A program made the position numbers and the translations under genes. A stretch of DNA of 64,000 nucleotides from Blasia pusilla (Eukaryota; Marchantiophyta; Marchantiopsida; Blasiales), in NCBI GenBank assembly GCA_050084515.1, contig CM114272.1, positions 28,830,001 to 28,894,000 on the forward strand, in the 5' to 3' direction. This document shows, one piece after another, positions 46,432 through 57,414 of the stretch (its first letter is position 1; every line of letters begins with the position of its first letter). The notes below the pieces were generated by a model. The model was not told where the DNA came from. It worked only from the letters and a program-made list of their open reading frames with translations, and did not search any database.

Positions 46432-49400
46432 ATGGCGCAGCGTGGGGTGTTACCGCCGCTGCGGGTGACGGTGCCAGCGTTGGGAATGGCACCTAGCCAG
46501 AGGTTGAACAAATACCATTTGGCCTTCTCTCCCTCCACGACTCCCACCCCCGTCATTCACCAGAGGCCGAACACGAGAAGGCTGTGGATTGCCATTCTGC
46601 TCCAATTATCATCGCTGTACGCTGCTCATCAATGGCTTGGCCAATCTCCAGAACAGAGCGTGGTGAAGTTTGCATTCCTAGCATTTTTTGGAGCCAGTGT
46701 TGTTCTAGGGTTTGTACAAAGGCCATGGGAAGGTCGCATGATCAGTTCGAATCAATGGTTGTTGTTGCTGGCAAGCGGTGCACTTATGGCCCTCTCATTC
46801 ATCCTCCGAATGCGAGGCTTGGCTGTAGTAGGGCCGTTGGAGACCATTTTGGCAGAGTATGCAGGTGCAGTGGTGGGTAAGGTGTTAATGAAAGCTCAAA
46901 GAAAAGTCCATGGAGTTGGGGATGCTAAGGTTCGAGGAGCCATATCGTTGGTAGCAGGCTTGTTCCTGCTCTCCCAAGGGTGGGCAGTGTCAAATTGTTC
47001 CCCTCTCTCCACTTTTTTCGTGCCGGTTATGAGGACTAGTACGTTTGTGACCGCAAGACTAACTCGATCTGCAAGGATCGGCTCGGCATCGGGGTATAGG
47101 TTCGTCACCGGAGAGGAGACGCTGGAGTTGAAGAAGGATTGTGCGAAGTATGTGTGGATTATCGCCCCATTTGTAGGTGGTCTCCTTTCTTGTGCACAGA
47201 GACTTTTGCCCAGCAAAACCAGTTTGGGATCTATTCCTAAGAAACGTCTGCAGGCACTGACTTATGTAACAGCTGCGATGGTTTTCATTCCTGTTGCACT
47301 CTACCAGCTGGCAGTGGAAGAAGTTGGAGGGCTGGACCAGTCGGTGTTATTGCCTTTGTTGAGCATGATTGTGTTCGGTATGGTTGTAGCATTTTATGGC
47401 GACTTCTTCTCGGAGGAAAAGTTACTCATTACCCCTCTTTCGCCGTATCACTACCTGATTACCATTTGCTCTGTGTGCTTGTTAGAGCTTGCTTACGGCT
47501 CCAATTTTTCCCTCGTTGGATTTGTGGTCTGCTGTGGTATTCTGGCAATTGGGGTACGTGCCGGAGCTTTCATTTCCGGAGGACTCGACTGGAATTCCTT
47601 ATCAGAGAGGGAGTACTCGGGAGCTTCTTTTATTACCTTGGTTAGGACTCCCATCTATCACATATGGACAGATGTGAAGACTCGAAAAATTGCTATGTTT
47701 CTGCTCATCAATACCTCTTTTATGGTAGTGGAATTCGTATTCGGTTTCCTCAGCAACAGTTTGGGCCTTATTTCCGATGCCTGTCATATGCTCTTTGATT
47801 GTGCTGCGTTAGCAGTTGGTCTTTATGCGTCTTATATTTCTCGTCTTCCGGCCAACTCCAAGTTTCAGTTTGGATACGGGAGATTTGAAGTGCTTGCAGG
47901 ATATGCCAATGCGGTATTCTTGATATTGGTTGCCTCGCTCATCGTGCTGGAATCCCTGGAAAGACTCCTCGAGCCACCTGAAATATCCACAGGGAGTTTG
48001 CTCGTTGTTTCTGTAGGAGGCTTATTAGTCAATATCGTTGGCTTGATATTTTTTCATGAGGCACACCACCATGCACATGGTAGTGGGCCATGCACGCATG
48101 TTCACCAACACCAGGGGCCGCACACCCCGAAAGAGGAGAAGCACGGTAAGATTTCACTATTCCTTTGTCCGAATTCTTTTTCCAACCTTGAAGTTGTTGT
48201 TTCCATCAGGGATTCTCTTGTGCGCCACCATGGGTTGGATTCACCCATCTTCAGTATTCTAGAAACTTCTCAGGGCAAAGCTCATACTCTCTGCAAAAGT
48301 AGGCTTTCTACTGTGTCCCTTAGTGGGGATTCTAATGGGGCTGGCAACAACCATCACTCTTACAGTTTGTATTCCCATAATGGAACAGGTTCTTCTGGAG
48401 TTCACACTCATGCAGGGCACTATCCTGCTTCTCACAATCACAACCAGCACCGACATGACTCTCTGGACAATCCTGGGGTTTTAAAAACTCAAGTTCAGAA
48501 GGAGCAATCCACTCAACAACATTTCCAGTCAGGTCGAAAGGATGATCCCACTGGATCACTATATGTTAAAAGGCATGCGACAGAGGGTGTAAATTATGTA
48601 CATGATCACTCTATAAGTTGCTCCCATGATCACCACTACGACAGTGTGTCCAGTATCTCTCATGAGCAAGAAGTACAGCAATCTCATTCTCACTCAAGCC
48701 ATCAGCATCACGCAGGTTGCTCGCATGGTGATGATCACCACCACCACCACCAACATCCTTCTTCACAACCTCATTCACATGGACATTCCCATTCTCGAGA
48801 AGGCCCTTGTGACCACTACCAGCATTCACATACCCATTGCAGTGAACACTCTCACAATAAAAGCAACCATGGTCAATCTCATTTACTCTCCCATGACAGG
48901 CACGTAGGAATGTACTCTTCAGATCATCATGAACATGGGCAGCAGCCTGCTTTCACTCACATTGGTGGTGATCAGGGATCTGGGATGCTGATCCCTGTAC
49001 AAGGGCTGAAGCACAATCTTGAGAACCATGATCATATGCATGAAACTAAGGGAGATGCCCTCCTTTATCCCCTCTTGGCTGGGAACTCTGAGAAATCTCA
49101 TGAAGACTGTGGTCAAGGTTGCTCACACGGCCATGATCATATGCTTCAGGCCCAGCACAAATGTAGTGAAAATGGCCACAATCATGAGCATGTCCATGAT
49201 CAAAGTAACTACCTCCATGGTCATGACCACGATCATGATGATTATGGTGACCATCACCACATTGATCATAACATGGAAGGAATTTTTCTACACATATTGG
49301 CAGACACATTGGGCAGTGTAGGGGTGGTGATTTCAACACTTTTAATTAAGTACAAGGGCTGGCTCTTCACCGATCCAGCTTGTTCTATTTTCATTTCTGT

Positions 49401-49707
49401 TCTCATTGTATCATCTGTGCTTCCTTTAGTTAGAAATTCAGCAGAATTGTTGCTGCAAAGGGTTCCAAGATCAGCAGAGAAACGAATCCAGAAGGCTTTG
49501 AAGAAGGTAGAGGAGGTAGAAGGTGTACATGATTGGCACAAGTTACATGTATGGAGCTATACAAACACTGAATTAGTTGGGAGCTTAAGACTCCATGCGT
49601 CCCTGGGAACAGACAAACAACTTGTGCGGAGCAAAGTATCGCATATTCTGAAGAGCACAGGTGTAGTGGATTTAACTCTGGAGGTGGAAGAGCTTGAACA
49701 TGACTAG
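46432..49707 (+). CDS. MTP12: Golgi-type zinc transporter, MTP12/ZnT5-like cation diffusion facilitator
   Basis: An uninterrupted 1091-residue frame, apparently one exon, starting at an ATG in good context (G at -3, G at +4). The N-terminal half (about residues 50-380) has around nine hydrophobic segments, the extra domain typical of ZnT5/MTP12. The cation diffusion facilitator domain follows from about 420. Its zinc site is complete: His452 and Asp456 (SDACHMLFD), then His954 and Asp958 (FLHILADTLG). Between them, about residues 545-945 form a ~400-residue cytosolic loop packed with HxH and HHH clusters. The C-terminal domain (about 1000-1091) fits the cytosolic dimer fold. In Arabidopsis, MTP12 pairs with MTP5 to load zinc into the Golgi by proton exchange; the same job is inferred here. 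It is longer than the ~770-800 residues of relatives I recall, and the excess lies in the loop. Confidence 0.93.
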   Translation: MAQRGVLPPLRVTVPALGMAPSQRLNKYHLAFSPSTTPTPVIHQRPNTRRLWIAILLQLSSLYAAHQWLGQSPEQSVVKFAFLAFFGASVVLGFVQRPWEGRMISSNQWLLLLASGALMALSFILRMRGLAVVGPLETILAEYAGAVVGKVLMKAQRKVHGVGDAKVRGAISLVAGLFLLSQGWAVSNCSPLSTFFVPVMRTSTFVTARLTRSARIGSASGYRFVTGEETLELKKDCAKYVWIIAPFVGGLLSCAQRLLPSKTSLGSIPKKRLQALTYVTAAMVFIPVALYQLAVEEVGGLDQSVLLPLLSMIVFGMVVAFYGDFFSEEKLLITPLSPYHYLITICSVCLLELAYGSNFSLVGFVVCCGILAIGVRAGAFISGGLDWNSLSEREYSGASFITLVRTPIYHIWTDVKTRKIAMFLLINTSFMVVEFVFGFLSNSLGLISDACHMLFDCAALAVGLYASYISRLPANSKFQFGYGRFEVLAGYANAVFLILVASLIVLESLERLLEPPEISTGSLLVVSVGGLLVNIVGLIFFHEAHHHAHGSGPCTHVHQHQGPHTPKEEKHGKISLFLCPNSFSNLEVVVSIRDSLVRHHGLDSPIFSILETSQGKAHTLCKSRLSTVSLSGDSNGAGNNHHSYSLYSHNGTGSSGVHTHAGHYPASHNHNQHRHDSLDNPGVLKTQVQKEQSTQQHFQSGRKDDPTGSLYVKRHATEGVNYVHDHSISCSHDHHYDSVSSISHEQEVQQSHSHSSHQHHAGCSHGDDHHHHHQHPSSQPHSHGHSHSREGPCDHYQHSHTHCSEHSHNKSNHGQSHLLSHDRHVGMYSSDHHEHGQQPAFTHIGGDQGSGMLIPVQGLKHNLENHDHMHETKGDALLYPLLAGNSEKSHEDCGQGCSHGHDHMLQAQHKCSENGHNHEHVHDQSNYLHGHDHDHDDYGDHHHIDHNMEGIFLHILADTLGSVGVVISTLLIKYKGWLFTDPACSIFISVLIVSSVLPLVRNSAELLLQRVPRSAEKRIQKALKKVEEVEGVHDWHKLHVWSYTNTELVGSLRLHASLGTDKQLVRSKVSHILKSTGVVDLTLEVEELEHD

Positions 49708-52700
49708 TTAAGCAGACTCTTGGTGCAGTTGAGTATTTCCAAAAGGAATTGGAGGCGAGCTCCTGGCCAGGAGTTGCACCCAAGCATGTTGAGGAAATTT
49801 AAGGTAGCGTTAACTTCACAGTTATTTACTTAGGATGAGAAAGTTTGGCTTTATATTGGACTCACTTGGGAATGAACTGAAAGAATTCCCTTCACAATTC
49901 CGGGGGCTTGGAACTAGTTACATATATCTTGCTAGTGATTAAAGTGTTGAAGTCCTCAGGTCCAAAGCAACCTTTTGTATTGACATGACTGTAAAATATG
50001 TTGACAGCAGTGTGTTTATGGAATGGACTCATATCCCAAGTTTCGAACTTGTGTGCTATATCAATGAGCAGGTGGTGTAGAAGCCTTGTTGTCCTTACAG
50101 CTTTGACGCATATTGGTTGGGTCTTGGTCTCATATCATCCTCTGTGCAGCTTCTTCATACTTGTGTGTGATCAGGCTTTTAGACACTGAGCTGTTTTCTT
50201 CAAGTTGTGGAGCTTCATAGTTTTACAGGATTTTCATGGGCTTGAACACATGTCCGGAAAGGAGATGATAGGGTGTCTGTAGACTGGACAGATTGAGTTT
50301 TCTCCTGGCATGGGTTTTAAGTAGAGATCATTGATATGTGTGCTTCCGCACTTTGTGTGAAACTTCACTCCTTCGTAGTCTAGTGCTGTAGTCCAAACAA
50401 TTGTTGGGACAAAAATTCTCAGAAGCCAAATTCGGCTTGCATATCAGGGTCCCTCCTCAACTGTCCCCTGATGCCTGGTTCAAAATGTCTTGCACTACTA
50501 ATGATTTCTGTTTGATTGAATGCAGTTGATTGCACTTTGTGGTATGTGAAGCTATGAGCTCAGTCTGGTATGGCACGTCAGATCCGCCATCCTCTCATCC
50601 TCTTCTTTATATCGAGGTCGTGGTTGGTCTTGAGACACAGGGTACAAGAGCCATACAGTTTCTGAGGTGTGGAGGTCCAAAACACATGGACTTCTGATTT
50701 GATGGATAGTTTCGGGAATATGAAGAACCGTACTATAATATTTTAGGGGATGCCACCGGGCCAATTGACCAACAAAGAACTCAATGGTGGACTTCCACTG
50801 GAATCTAATCCTGGTGTATCAAATGAAGCAGTCAAGGTAAAGTTGTGGCAGCTGAGAATTGTTGAGTCATTCGGGCATGAGTTGAAGCTAAGAACTTGCA
50901 CTCTAAGGCATTGATACTTCAACGGTATGGTGAATCTGATGAATCTTTCTTTCCCTTTTCTGAGTTCGAAAACATAATCTATCCATAAGTGAAGGTCTGT
51001 CTTCTTAATCCAAAAGCGAGAAGGGACAGAGCCTCGTAGGTGGCACATGTGGAGGGACACTTATCCATAGAAACAGATTTTCACAATTGATGGGGAGCCT
51101 CAGTCAGGGTACTCACAGTTAAGGTTCTCAAATCAAGCACCTGTAGCAATCTATTTCAATTTGAGTGGAATCAGTATCAGTCACCTAAGATCTGCAACAG
51201 GTGTCCCGCACCTACATTTGAAGTTCTAACACTTTCTACCTGTTGCAGTCTTTGAATGGTTTTGATATTAGTCAGTAACGATAATCAGTGATCAATTTGA
51301 ATGGTAAAGAATTCAAGGAAAAGGCATTCGTGGGCTCCTCAAAGGTTGCAATGGTTCAGCCTCCCAGTCTGTTGCAGTTTGTGAGCAGTTCGGGGTGAAC
51401 CTACAAGTGTGCTAGAAGTCTGATCAGATTCCCCTTTAAATACCAAATTGATTTCGAGTTGGGAAAAGCTGCAATGAGTGACTGAAATTTCCATCATTAG
51501 CTCTAACAGAAAGTGCAATAGCGTGTCTTATGCTCTGTGATGGACAGGCACAGAATGGCCATAGGGTAGGAGCAGATTTGATGGACGGAAGAGGGTGGTC
51601 AGCCTAAAGCTGATCCGACATTGAAGGAGAAAAGCATCTCATCTTATCCTGTGGAACCTGAGCGATCCCAGGAGAGTAGGAGTGTGTAAACCTGAAGGTG
51701 ACCAAATTCAATTAGTGCGTGACCTTGCAATTGCAGTGCAATTTTGAGGACTGCAAATTTCTTTTTAGTTGGAGGACTTGATTATGCAATACATTGAAGA
51801 CTCAAACTTGAGTGCTAGTGATTCCGGCACCGATTCGGGCAGGTGCGGAAAACCCTGAAGCACACCGTCCTAACTGGCTTTGAACTGAAAGCTGCCCCTT
51901 GGACTTCCAACTCAGATTACCCTGTCAAGTTGCACAGTTTAGGAAGGAAAGTGCAACAATGGTAGGGCGTTAGAGTGCAGCAAGGATGAACAAACTTGAT
52001 GCGAATTCACACCTCAGTGCAATCAAAAGTCCAGGAGCAGTGACAAAATTTACAATCCTGAAGCTGGTAAATTCTAATGGCACTCGAATCCAAGTCAAAC
52101 TTGCATAGCCGGAGTTTCTCAATAAGGGGTTCTGCATGCGGCAGAAAACCACCTGTTACTTATTTGCCACGACATCAGGGTATAAGTCCAGGCAGGTATA
52201 TGAAAGGCTGGTGTACACATATTTTCACTGTACTCTTGGAATGAAGGACAGATTAAGGACTTAAGTCTTCACTAATTTTTGGAGGATTCATGAGATTTGC
52301 AAGGTACAAATTTGAGGGTTGAGAGTTTGCAAGGGTTGAGATTGTTTCAGCTGGATGTGGACTGTGTTCTTATCGAGAGGCCTGAAATTCAAATGATCCT
52401 TCTGGATGTGCGGTTCCTATAGTCGGGAACCATTGCTAGTTTATATCTTGATGAGAACATAGATAAGTGATTTGCAAACATGTTATGACCAGGTGGGCAT
52501 GTACTTCTCCAAAAGTGATTGGCAGTTCCTAGAAATGATTTGGATTTGGACTGCTCGGTGGTATGGTCTTGCAAGGACGACTTCACGCAAATCTGGCTGT
52601 CTTCACTTCTGGACAATAAAGAGAGTTTCAGAAAATTCTTCCATTTGAAGGGGATATTTTCACTTAAAAAACTTTAGTATTGTAGATGAATGAAGTACTC

Positions 52701-53327
52701 ACCAAATTTAGAATAGGAATTTAACGACAAAATCTTGTACAACTAATCCTGAAAGCGTTTACGAAAAAATACTAATAATTTATGGTGGTACACGCATGGG
52801 GTTAGATAAATCCAGAAAAAGAGGGACGCAAAGGATCCGATGAAGTTCCAGCTCTTAGAATTTAGTTGGCTGTTTTAATAATGGAAGTGTATTCCATTGG
52901 ATATTTCCGGCTGACCATGGTACCATACGAAGACTAATCTGTCTTGTGATTAAAGTCCTCTAGTACCTCGCCATCTTCCATTACTACTTCGCCCTCTTCC
53001 ATTACTGGTTTTGCCAAAGTCTCGTTTACTATTTTGAGAGGTTGCACTATCTATACTATAATGGGCGACCCCACATCCCTAATAAGACAAAATAACAAAC
53101 CTAATAGGACAAAATAGCAACATGTATTATTTTGTCATTCGATCATTGGTTGATTTTTAAATGGTAAGAGGGTTAGCGAATTTTTTAGGCTCCAATCGAG
53201 GGAGAGGACAATGTATTAATCGGGGAAGATCTTGGATTATATCTTATCACAAAGTTATTTTCCAGTGGAGTGGGCTACTTAGTGGGGTTATTATTCCGGG
53301 AAGAAGTGGACCGTGTGTTAACAGTCA
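49708..53327. other. Downstream of the transporter gene; no ORF
   Basis: About 3.6 kb of intermediate GC with stops in all frames. The first few hundred bases should include the 3-prime UTR of the transporter gene. An AATAAA at 52615-52620 is the clearest poly(A)-type hexamer, but it lies 2.9 kb downstream. The uniform TG-rich composition to about 52.7 kb could mean a very long UTR or a non-coding transcript. Confidence 0.4.
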
Positions 53328-53338
53328 CCACCACTCCA

Positions 53339-53441
53339 CTCTTATTGGGCTCTCGTTACAGCCCAATAAGAGGGAATTGGAGTGGAGGAATGGGAGTTTA
53401 ATTGTTTTGGGTTGCAGTTGGAAGTTCCCGAAGCATATAAA
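53339..53441 (+). promoter_or_regulatory. Promoter with inverted CCAAT/TGGGCT boxes and TATA box
   Basis: A perfect 13-bp inverted repeat (53339-53351 and 53360-53372) places ATTGGGCT and AGCCCAAT face to face. These combine CCAAT boxes with the TGGGCY site II motif of plant promoters. TATAAA at 53436-53441 lies about 65 bp downstream, predicting a transcript start near 53,465-53,475. Confidence 0.55.
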
Positions 53442-53600
53442 GCACTGAACTCGAACGTGGACACCTATTGTCACCTACAGGAGTCTTGCACCTTCACCAC
53501 TTCACTATTTAGAAGTCAGATTTGGGCTTAAGCATTCTCAATTGAGCATTCAACATGCAAGATCAGGCTTCTCAATGAGCATTCATATACAAGAGTCATT

Positions 53601-53721
53601 GTAAGTCACTTTTCTTTATTGTTGCAAATTGGATGAAACATGGTGTGCTCATTCAGATGTGACAAGCTAAAATTTTGAATTCAAACATGTCTAATGTTCA
53701 TGTTTCATTTCATATATGTAG
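53601..53721 (+). other. Predicted leader intron
   Basis: It starts at a consensus donor (CATT/GTAAGT) and ends at TATATGTAG/GTG after a T-rich tract. The 121 bp are AT-rich, as expected for a plant intron. It lies upstream of the proposed start codon, so it would be a 5-prime UTR intron. Confidence 0.5.
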
Positions 53722-53899
53722 GTGAAATTTGCAAGCAGAACATTGAGTGTTGCAAGATTTTCAAGCTCTACAACTGCAAGTAAGACTAATAATCCAGTAT
53801 GAAGACACAGCAATCACGACCCATTATCCTCAGAGTCTAATGGTGTCGCTCCAGCTCAGCAGTCTTATACCCCATGTTCATTTTCACCTAATGAGCACT

Positions 53900-54493
53900 A
53901 TGGGAAATGTTTTCGAGGATTTCAGTGAGAGTCCAATAACGCCGCTCAGAGATCCTGTTCCTGCCACCACACCCACACCAATCAAAAGTTGGGGAAGACC
54001 TCTCGCCCATTGCGTTTTCCATGACTGTAAAGTAGGCAATTCAAACAAAGATAGCAGCCATGAGTATATTCCTAGAGCAATTCCCGCAAATGCTTCCATA
54101 GAATACTATGTGCCAAGAGTTAGAGTTACTCCAGGTCGAAATAGGTTGAGCCGTGTGTCGCCTTATCGAAAAGCAACCAAAGCCCTGAGTGGTTTTCAAA
54201 TGTACAGAGAACCAGTAGGCAAGAAGGTTAACATTCAGCCAGAGAGGGCAAGTCAGGGATTCAAGTTTCATGGCACGAGGACAGATGGCCAGAAACATCA
54301 AAGGCCATATACAAGAGAAACTCTCGCTGTAAATCACACCGCTGTGGACGAAAATAGTACTAGACTTTCAGTTGCACCACATTATGTGTTGGAGAGAGAA
54401 GTGCATCGGGACGACGAGGAAGATACGAGGAGTACTACCACTTTATCAGCACCTCAGGAAAGCTTATGCTCTACAGTCTTTCTTTCATTTTAA
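53900..54493 (+). CDS. Hypothetical protein, 197 residues
   Basis: I do not recognise the family. The frame is open from 53747, directly after an in-frame TGA at 53744-53746. The ATG at 53900 is chosen because its context is the best available (A at -3, G at +4); ATGs at 53840 and 53891 in the same frame are weaker. The protein begins MGNVFEDFSESPITPLRDP and has a proline/threonine-rich N-terminus with SP and TP pairs, a basic, arginine- and tyrosine-rich middle (VPRVRVTPGRNRLSRVSPYR) and an acidic patch (HRDDEED) near the end. No signal peptide or membrane segment is visible. Support comes from context: TATA box, GTAAGT...AG leader intron and AATAAA about 50 bp after the stop. Short upstream ORFs in the leader could restrain translation. 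An additional intron or a longer protein is possible. Confidence 0.45.
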   Translation: MGNVFEDFSESPITPLRDPVPATTPTPIKSWGRPLAHCVFHDCKVGNSNKDSSHEYIPRAIPANASIEYYVPRVRVTPGRNRLSRVSPYRKATKALSGFQMYREPVGKKVNIQPERASQGFKFHGTRTDGQKHQRPYTRETLAVNHTAVDENSTRLSVAPHYVLEREVHRDDEEDTRSTTTLSAPQESLCSTVFLSF

Positions 54494-54541
54494 ATTATTC
54501 AATGATCGCGAGCGTTTCATGCGTTTGTATTACCAGTATGA

Positions 54542-54547
54542 AATAAA
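54542..54547 (+). terminator. Poly(A) signal
   Basis: AATAAA 49 bp after the stop codon of the hypothetical gene, followed by T-rich sequence; a usual plant near-upstream element. Confidence 0.5.
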
Positions 54548-54561
54548 ACGAGTTCAATGAG

Positions 54562-56591
54562 TATCTACTACCTGTGAATTGAATATGGGTCTAAACACCC
54601 TCAGTAGCCCTAAGTAGCTCAAAAGAAACCATGTACCACCCGATGACAGACACAATCGGCTTCTCGAATTGAGAGGGTTAGCCACAAAAGAGAACGAGAG
54701 GGTCGAAAGGAATAGCACGCTCTTAGCCACCCCAAAAATTAATACAAGGACTATCGATAGACAATCCACCTAGAGCACTTCCACATCCGAAAGATTCAAA
54801 GTAGAGGAGCCAACTCAAGCACAAACCCCACCCTGATCATTGTCAAGTCCGCAAGTTGCATAGACCGCAGCGGAGCTTCACACAAGGCAAGACCTACAAA
54901 TCCTGCAGCTACCCAAGTGCAATAAGAGAAGCAAGCATTGGCAGCTAGGAAGGCCGAAATCTGCAATTCCACTTTGTTGTACACGTGCAGAGACGCGTTT
55001 GTCCAAATGTTTAGCAACAGTGAGATGCAGCAAAGCAGTGCTACACAATCTTGCAGCAATTCACAAGAAATTGTTGCATTCTTGCAACCCAACATCTTGA
55101 TAGCAAGCTTTGTAGTGGAGCAAGGTATGAAAATGAAAAGACAAGCTCGACCATGAGCTTCATGACCTACGCCGCATCGTCCTGACCCGCGCTCGCTCGA
55201 GAGCATGAAATTGAGGAACAACAAATTCTACGGATGGATGCTCAATCCCAAAGAAAGTAGCGAATTTGCTCAATTTCCTTTGAAAGCTATGACACAATGC
55301 TGCTCCCCAACCACGATCACCCAAGGCAAATCAGATCCGGAAATCGATTCGGACGTTGAAGCTCAATCCCGAATCTACACATTGAAGCATAAACATGATC
55401 TCTCTAGCCTCGACACTCCAAGCCTATGCAGCCACGACACTAGGCGCCACTTCGGCCACATACTCCGCAAAATGTTGTAGCCGCGAGCTCAAAAACATGT
55501 TCGGTGATGGGCGCTTAGGCTGCACTAGGGCCCCGCTTGTATCCAACCTAGCTGCCAAGTTCCTAAACCAGAAACTCCGGTGTGGTCGTCGATCTACCTA
55601 ACCCTGATGAAAATGAAAGGCCAAGATTAGCCCTTCATTTTCCCTATGGAAATTTTTTTTTCCATACATGTGCAAATGGGTGACTTTCCTAGATCATCGA
55701 AGCTACTAGAAAGACCAAGAACTCTTCAAGACATCACCAACATTCCAAATGTACATGGATTTGACAAAGCTACAACTTCGTGTCATCGAGAGGGAGAAGA
55801 AGAACAAGGGATTGAATCCCAAAGGAACATATACTTTTGTGAACGAAAATTTTCTTCGGCTACCCAAAGATCTTTAACGTACGTTGCTTCTATAAGCATG
55901 CTCATTTCATTTCAACATAAATTTGGGAAAAAATTTCACGGTGAAGCCATCAAAAAAATATTTTTTGGCATTCACTTTTATTTTCATATTATTATAGTCT
56001 TCTATTCTTTCAAACCCTAAGGATTTACGCCACATCCGCAAGAACATGCGTGCGATGGGTCAAGGGAGAAAACGAATTAATCGACTCGTACAAAGTTCTC
56101 TTCAACAATTTTAACAAGGGCTACCCTAAAATTTTATTTTGGATTATATTGTAGAGTGTAAACATGGGACATTGGGAAGGGTTTCAAACATATATGAAAG
56201 CCAAATTCAAGATAGTTGATGAGATAAAATCATAGTAATATATTGAGTAACTAATTTACCATTTTGGATTAGTCTTTGTGGGATAGTATATTTTTGGGTC
56301 ATGATGGGTCATGATTATCCATTGAAAACTTCATTAGACTAACCTATCTAGTTAGTAAATCTATCATAGGTTTATTAGAAATCCTCAACTAATGTTTCTC
56401 CTTCAAATTTGATGCCTTTTGATATATCTACCTTAAACGCTAGATCAATATCTACATGAAAAGTAAATTGGATGATCTTTTTTCAAGATCTCTTATATGG
56501 TATCACAATGAAAATAGAACCCCTTGCACCTTATTCCATTTCCAAGCGGCGCCGGCTGTGTTAGATGGTCTCAAACCCTATCTTGTCCCCG
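54562..56591. other. Intergenic with an anonymous minus-strand frame
   Basis: A minus-strand frame at 54796-55224 (142 codons) has two hydrophobic stretches (LLQDCVALLCCISLLLNIW and ISAFLAANACFSYCTWVAAG) and could be part of a membrane protein. Minus frames across 55.2-55.6 kb also carry few stops. I cannot match it to a family and no splice structure is clear, so it is left uncalled. The part from 56.0 kb on is AT-rich and empty. Confidence 0.3.
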
Positions 56592-56599
56592 ATTTCCTC

Positions 56600-56798
56600 C
56601 AAGGTTGCACGAAAACTAAAAACTCTATCCATGTGATGGACGTATCCACGGTTATGCTAGGCCTGCACCCGAGCTCACATCCAAGCGCATGTGCAGCCCA
56701 CCTAGAGCCTACTCGAAGCCCTCCGCGTAGACCCGGGCTGACAGAGCCTGCACCCGTTGCGTGGCCTGCGATCGGCCCGTGGTCCGTGTGCAACCCTG
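56600..56798. mobile_element. hAT-like MITE 4
   Basis: A 199-bp GC-rich element starting CAAGGTTGCA and ending TGCAACCCTG. It is flanked by 8-mers ATTTCCTC (56592-56599) and ATTTCTTC (56799-56806) that match at seven of eight positions. No coding capacity. Confidence 0.8.
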
Positions 56799-56806
56799 AT
56801 TTCTTC

Positions 56807-57409
56807 TCCTCTTAACTCTTCAAAGTACTCCCCATCTTCCAAACAAGATCATAAGCACGAAATGAGGTCCCCATCCCCCTCAAAGTGTCTTTGAAAGTGA
56901 ATGAAAGATGACTTCCCATTTACAACACCAAGCGGTGTGATTGCAAGTCTCTTGCAACTCAAATGCGAGACCCCATAAAGGCAAAGTGAGAGTCCCTTTG
57001 GACCTTTTTGTTGTCATAAACCCTAAACATAGGAATTATACAAAAGTGTGAGAGCTGCCAAAGGTCCAATCGAAAAGAAAGGAACATCACACAACACCTA
57101 AACCCTAAATACGCATGTGGGCAAGAAAGGGTGGCAAACATGTTGGGTAGAGATGTGGGACACATGGGGCTTTCTTTGGGAGGTCCCACCCATGTTTCGG
57201 ACTTTGATCAAAATGTTTATCGATTAGTAAGGACCTTTTATTGTGTGCATGTATATGGGTCGAGGAACTAATCAAATCCAACATATACAATTGGCATATG
57301 TGATTGCAATCATAGGTCCAACCCCGGTGAGAAGCATTCTTTCCTTACTATTCCCTTTTATTTTTTTAATTTTTTATGCCATATGTGCATAGATTGCCCT
57401 TTAATTGCC
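56807..57409. other. Intergenic, no gene seen
   Basis: Short frames only; nothing recognised. Confidence 0.5.
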
Positions 57410-57414
57410 CATTT

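Noticed and set aside
48146-48209. Possible 64-nt GT...AG intron in the transporter gene (GTAAGATTT...CATCAG)
   Set aside because: Removing 64 nt shifts the frame and leads to a stop within about 20 codons, while the unspliced frame stays open to the zinc-binding half of the domain. 64 nt is also very short for a plant intron.
53747-53899. Extending the hypothetical protein to the GTG at 53747
   Set aside because: Plant nuclear genes start at ATG, and a TGA lies directly upstream in frame. The internal ATG at 53900 has the best context.
54796-55224. 142-codon minus-strand frame with hydrophobic stretches
   Set aside because: No family resemblance, no splice signals or promoter I can support, and it overlaps plus-strand frames of similar quality.
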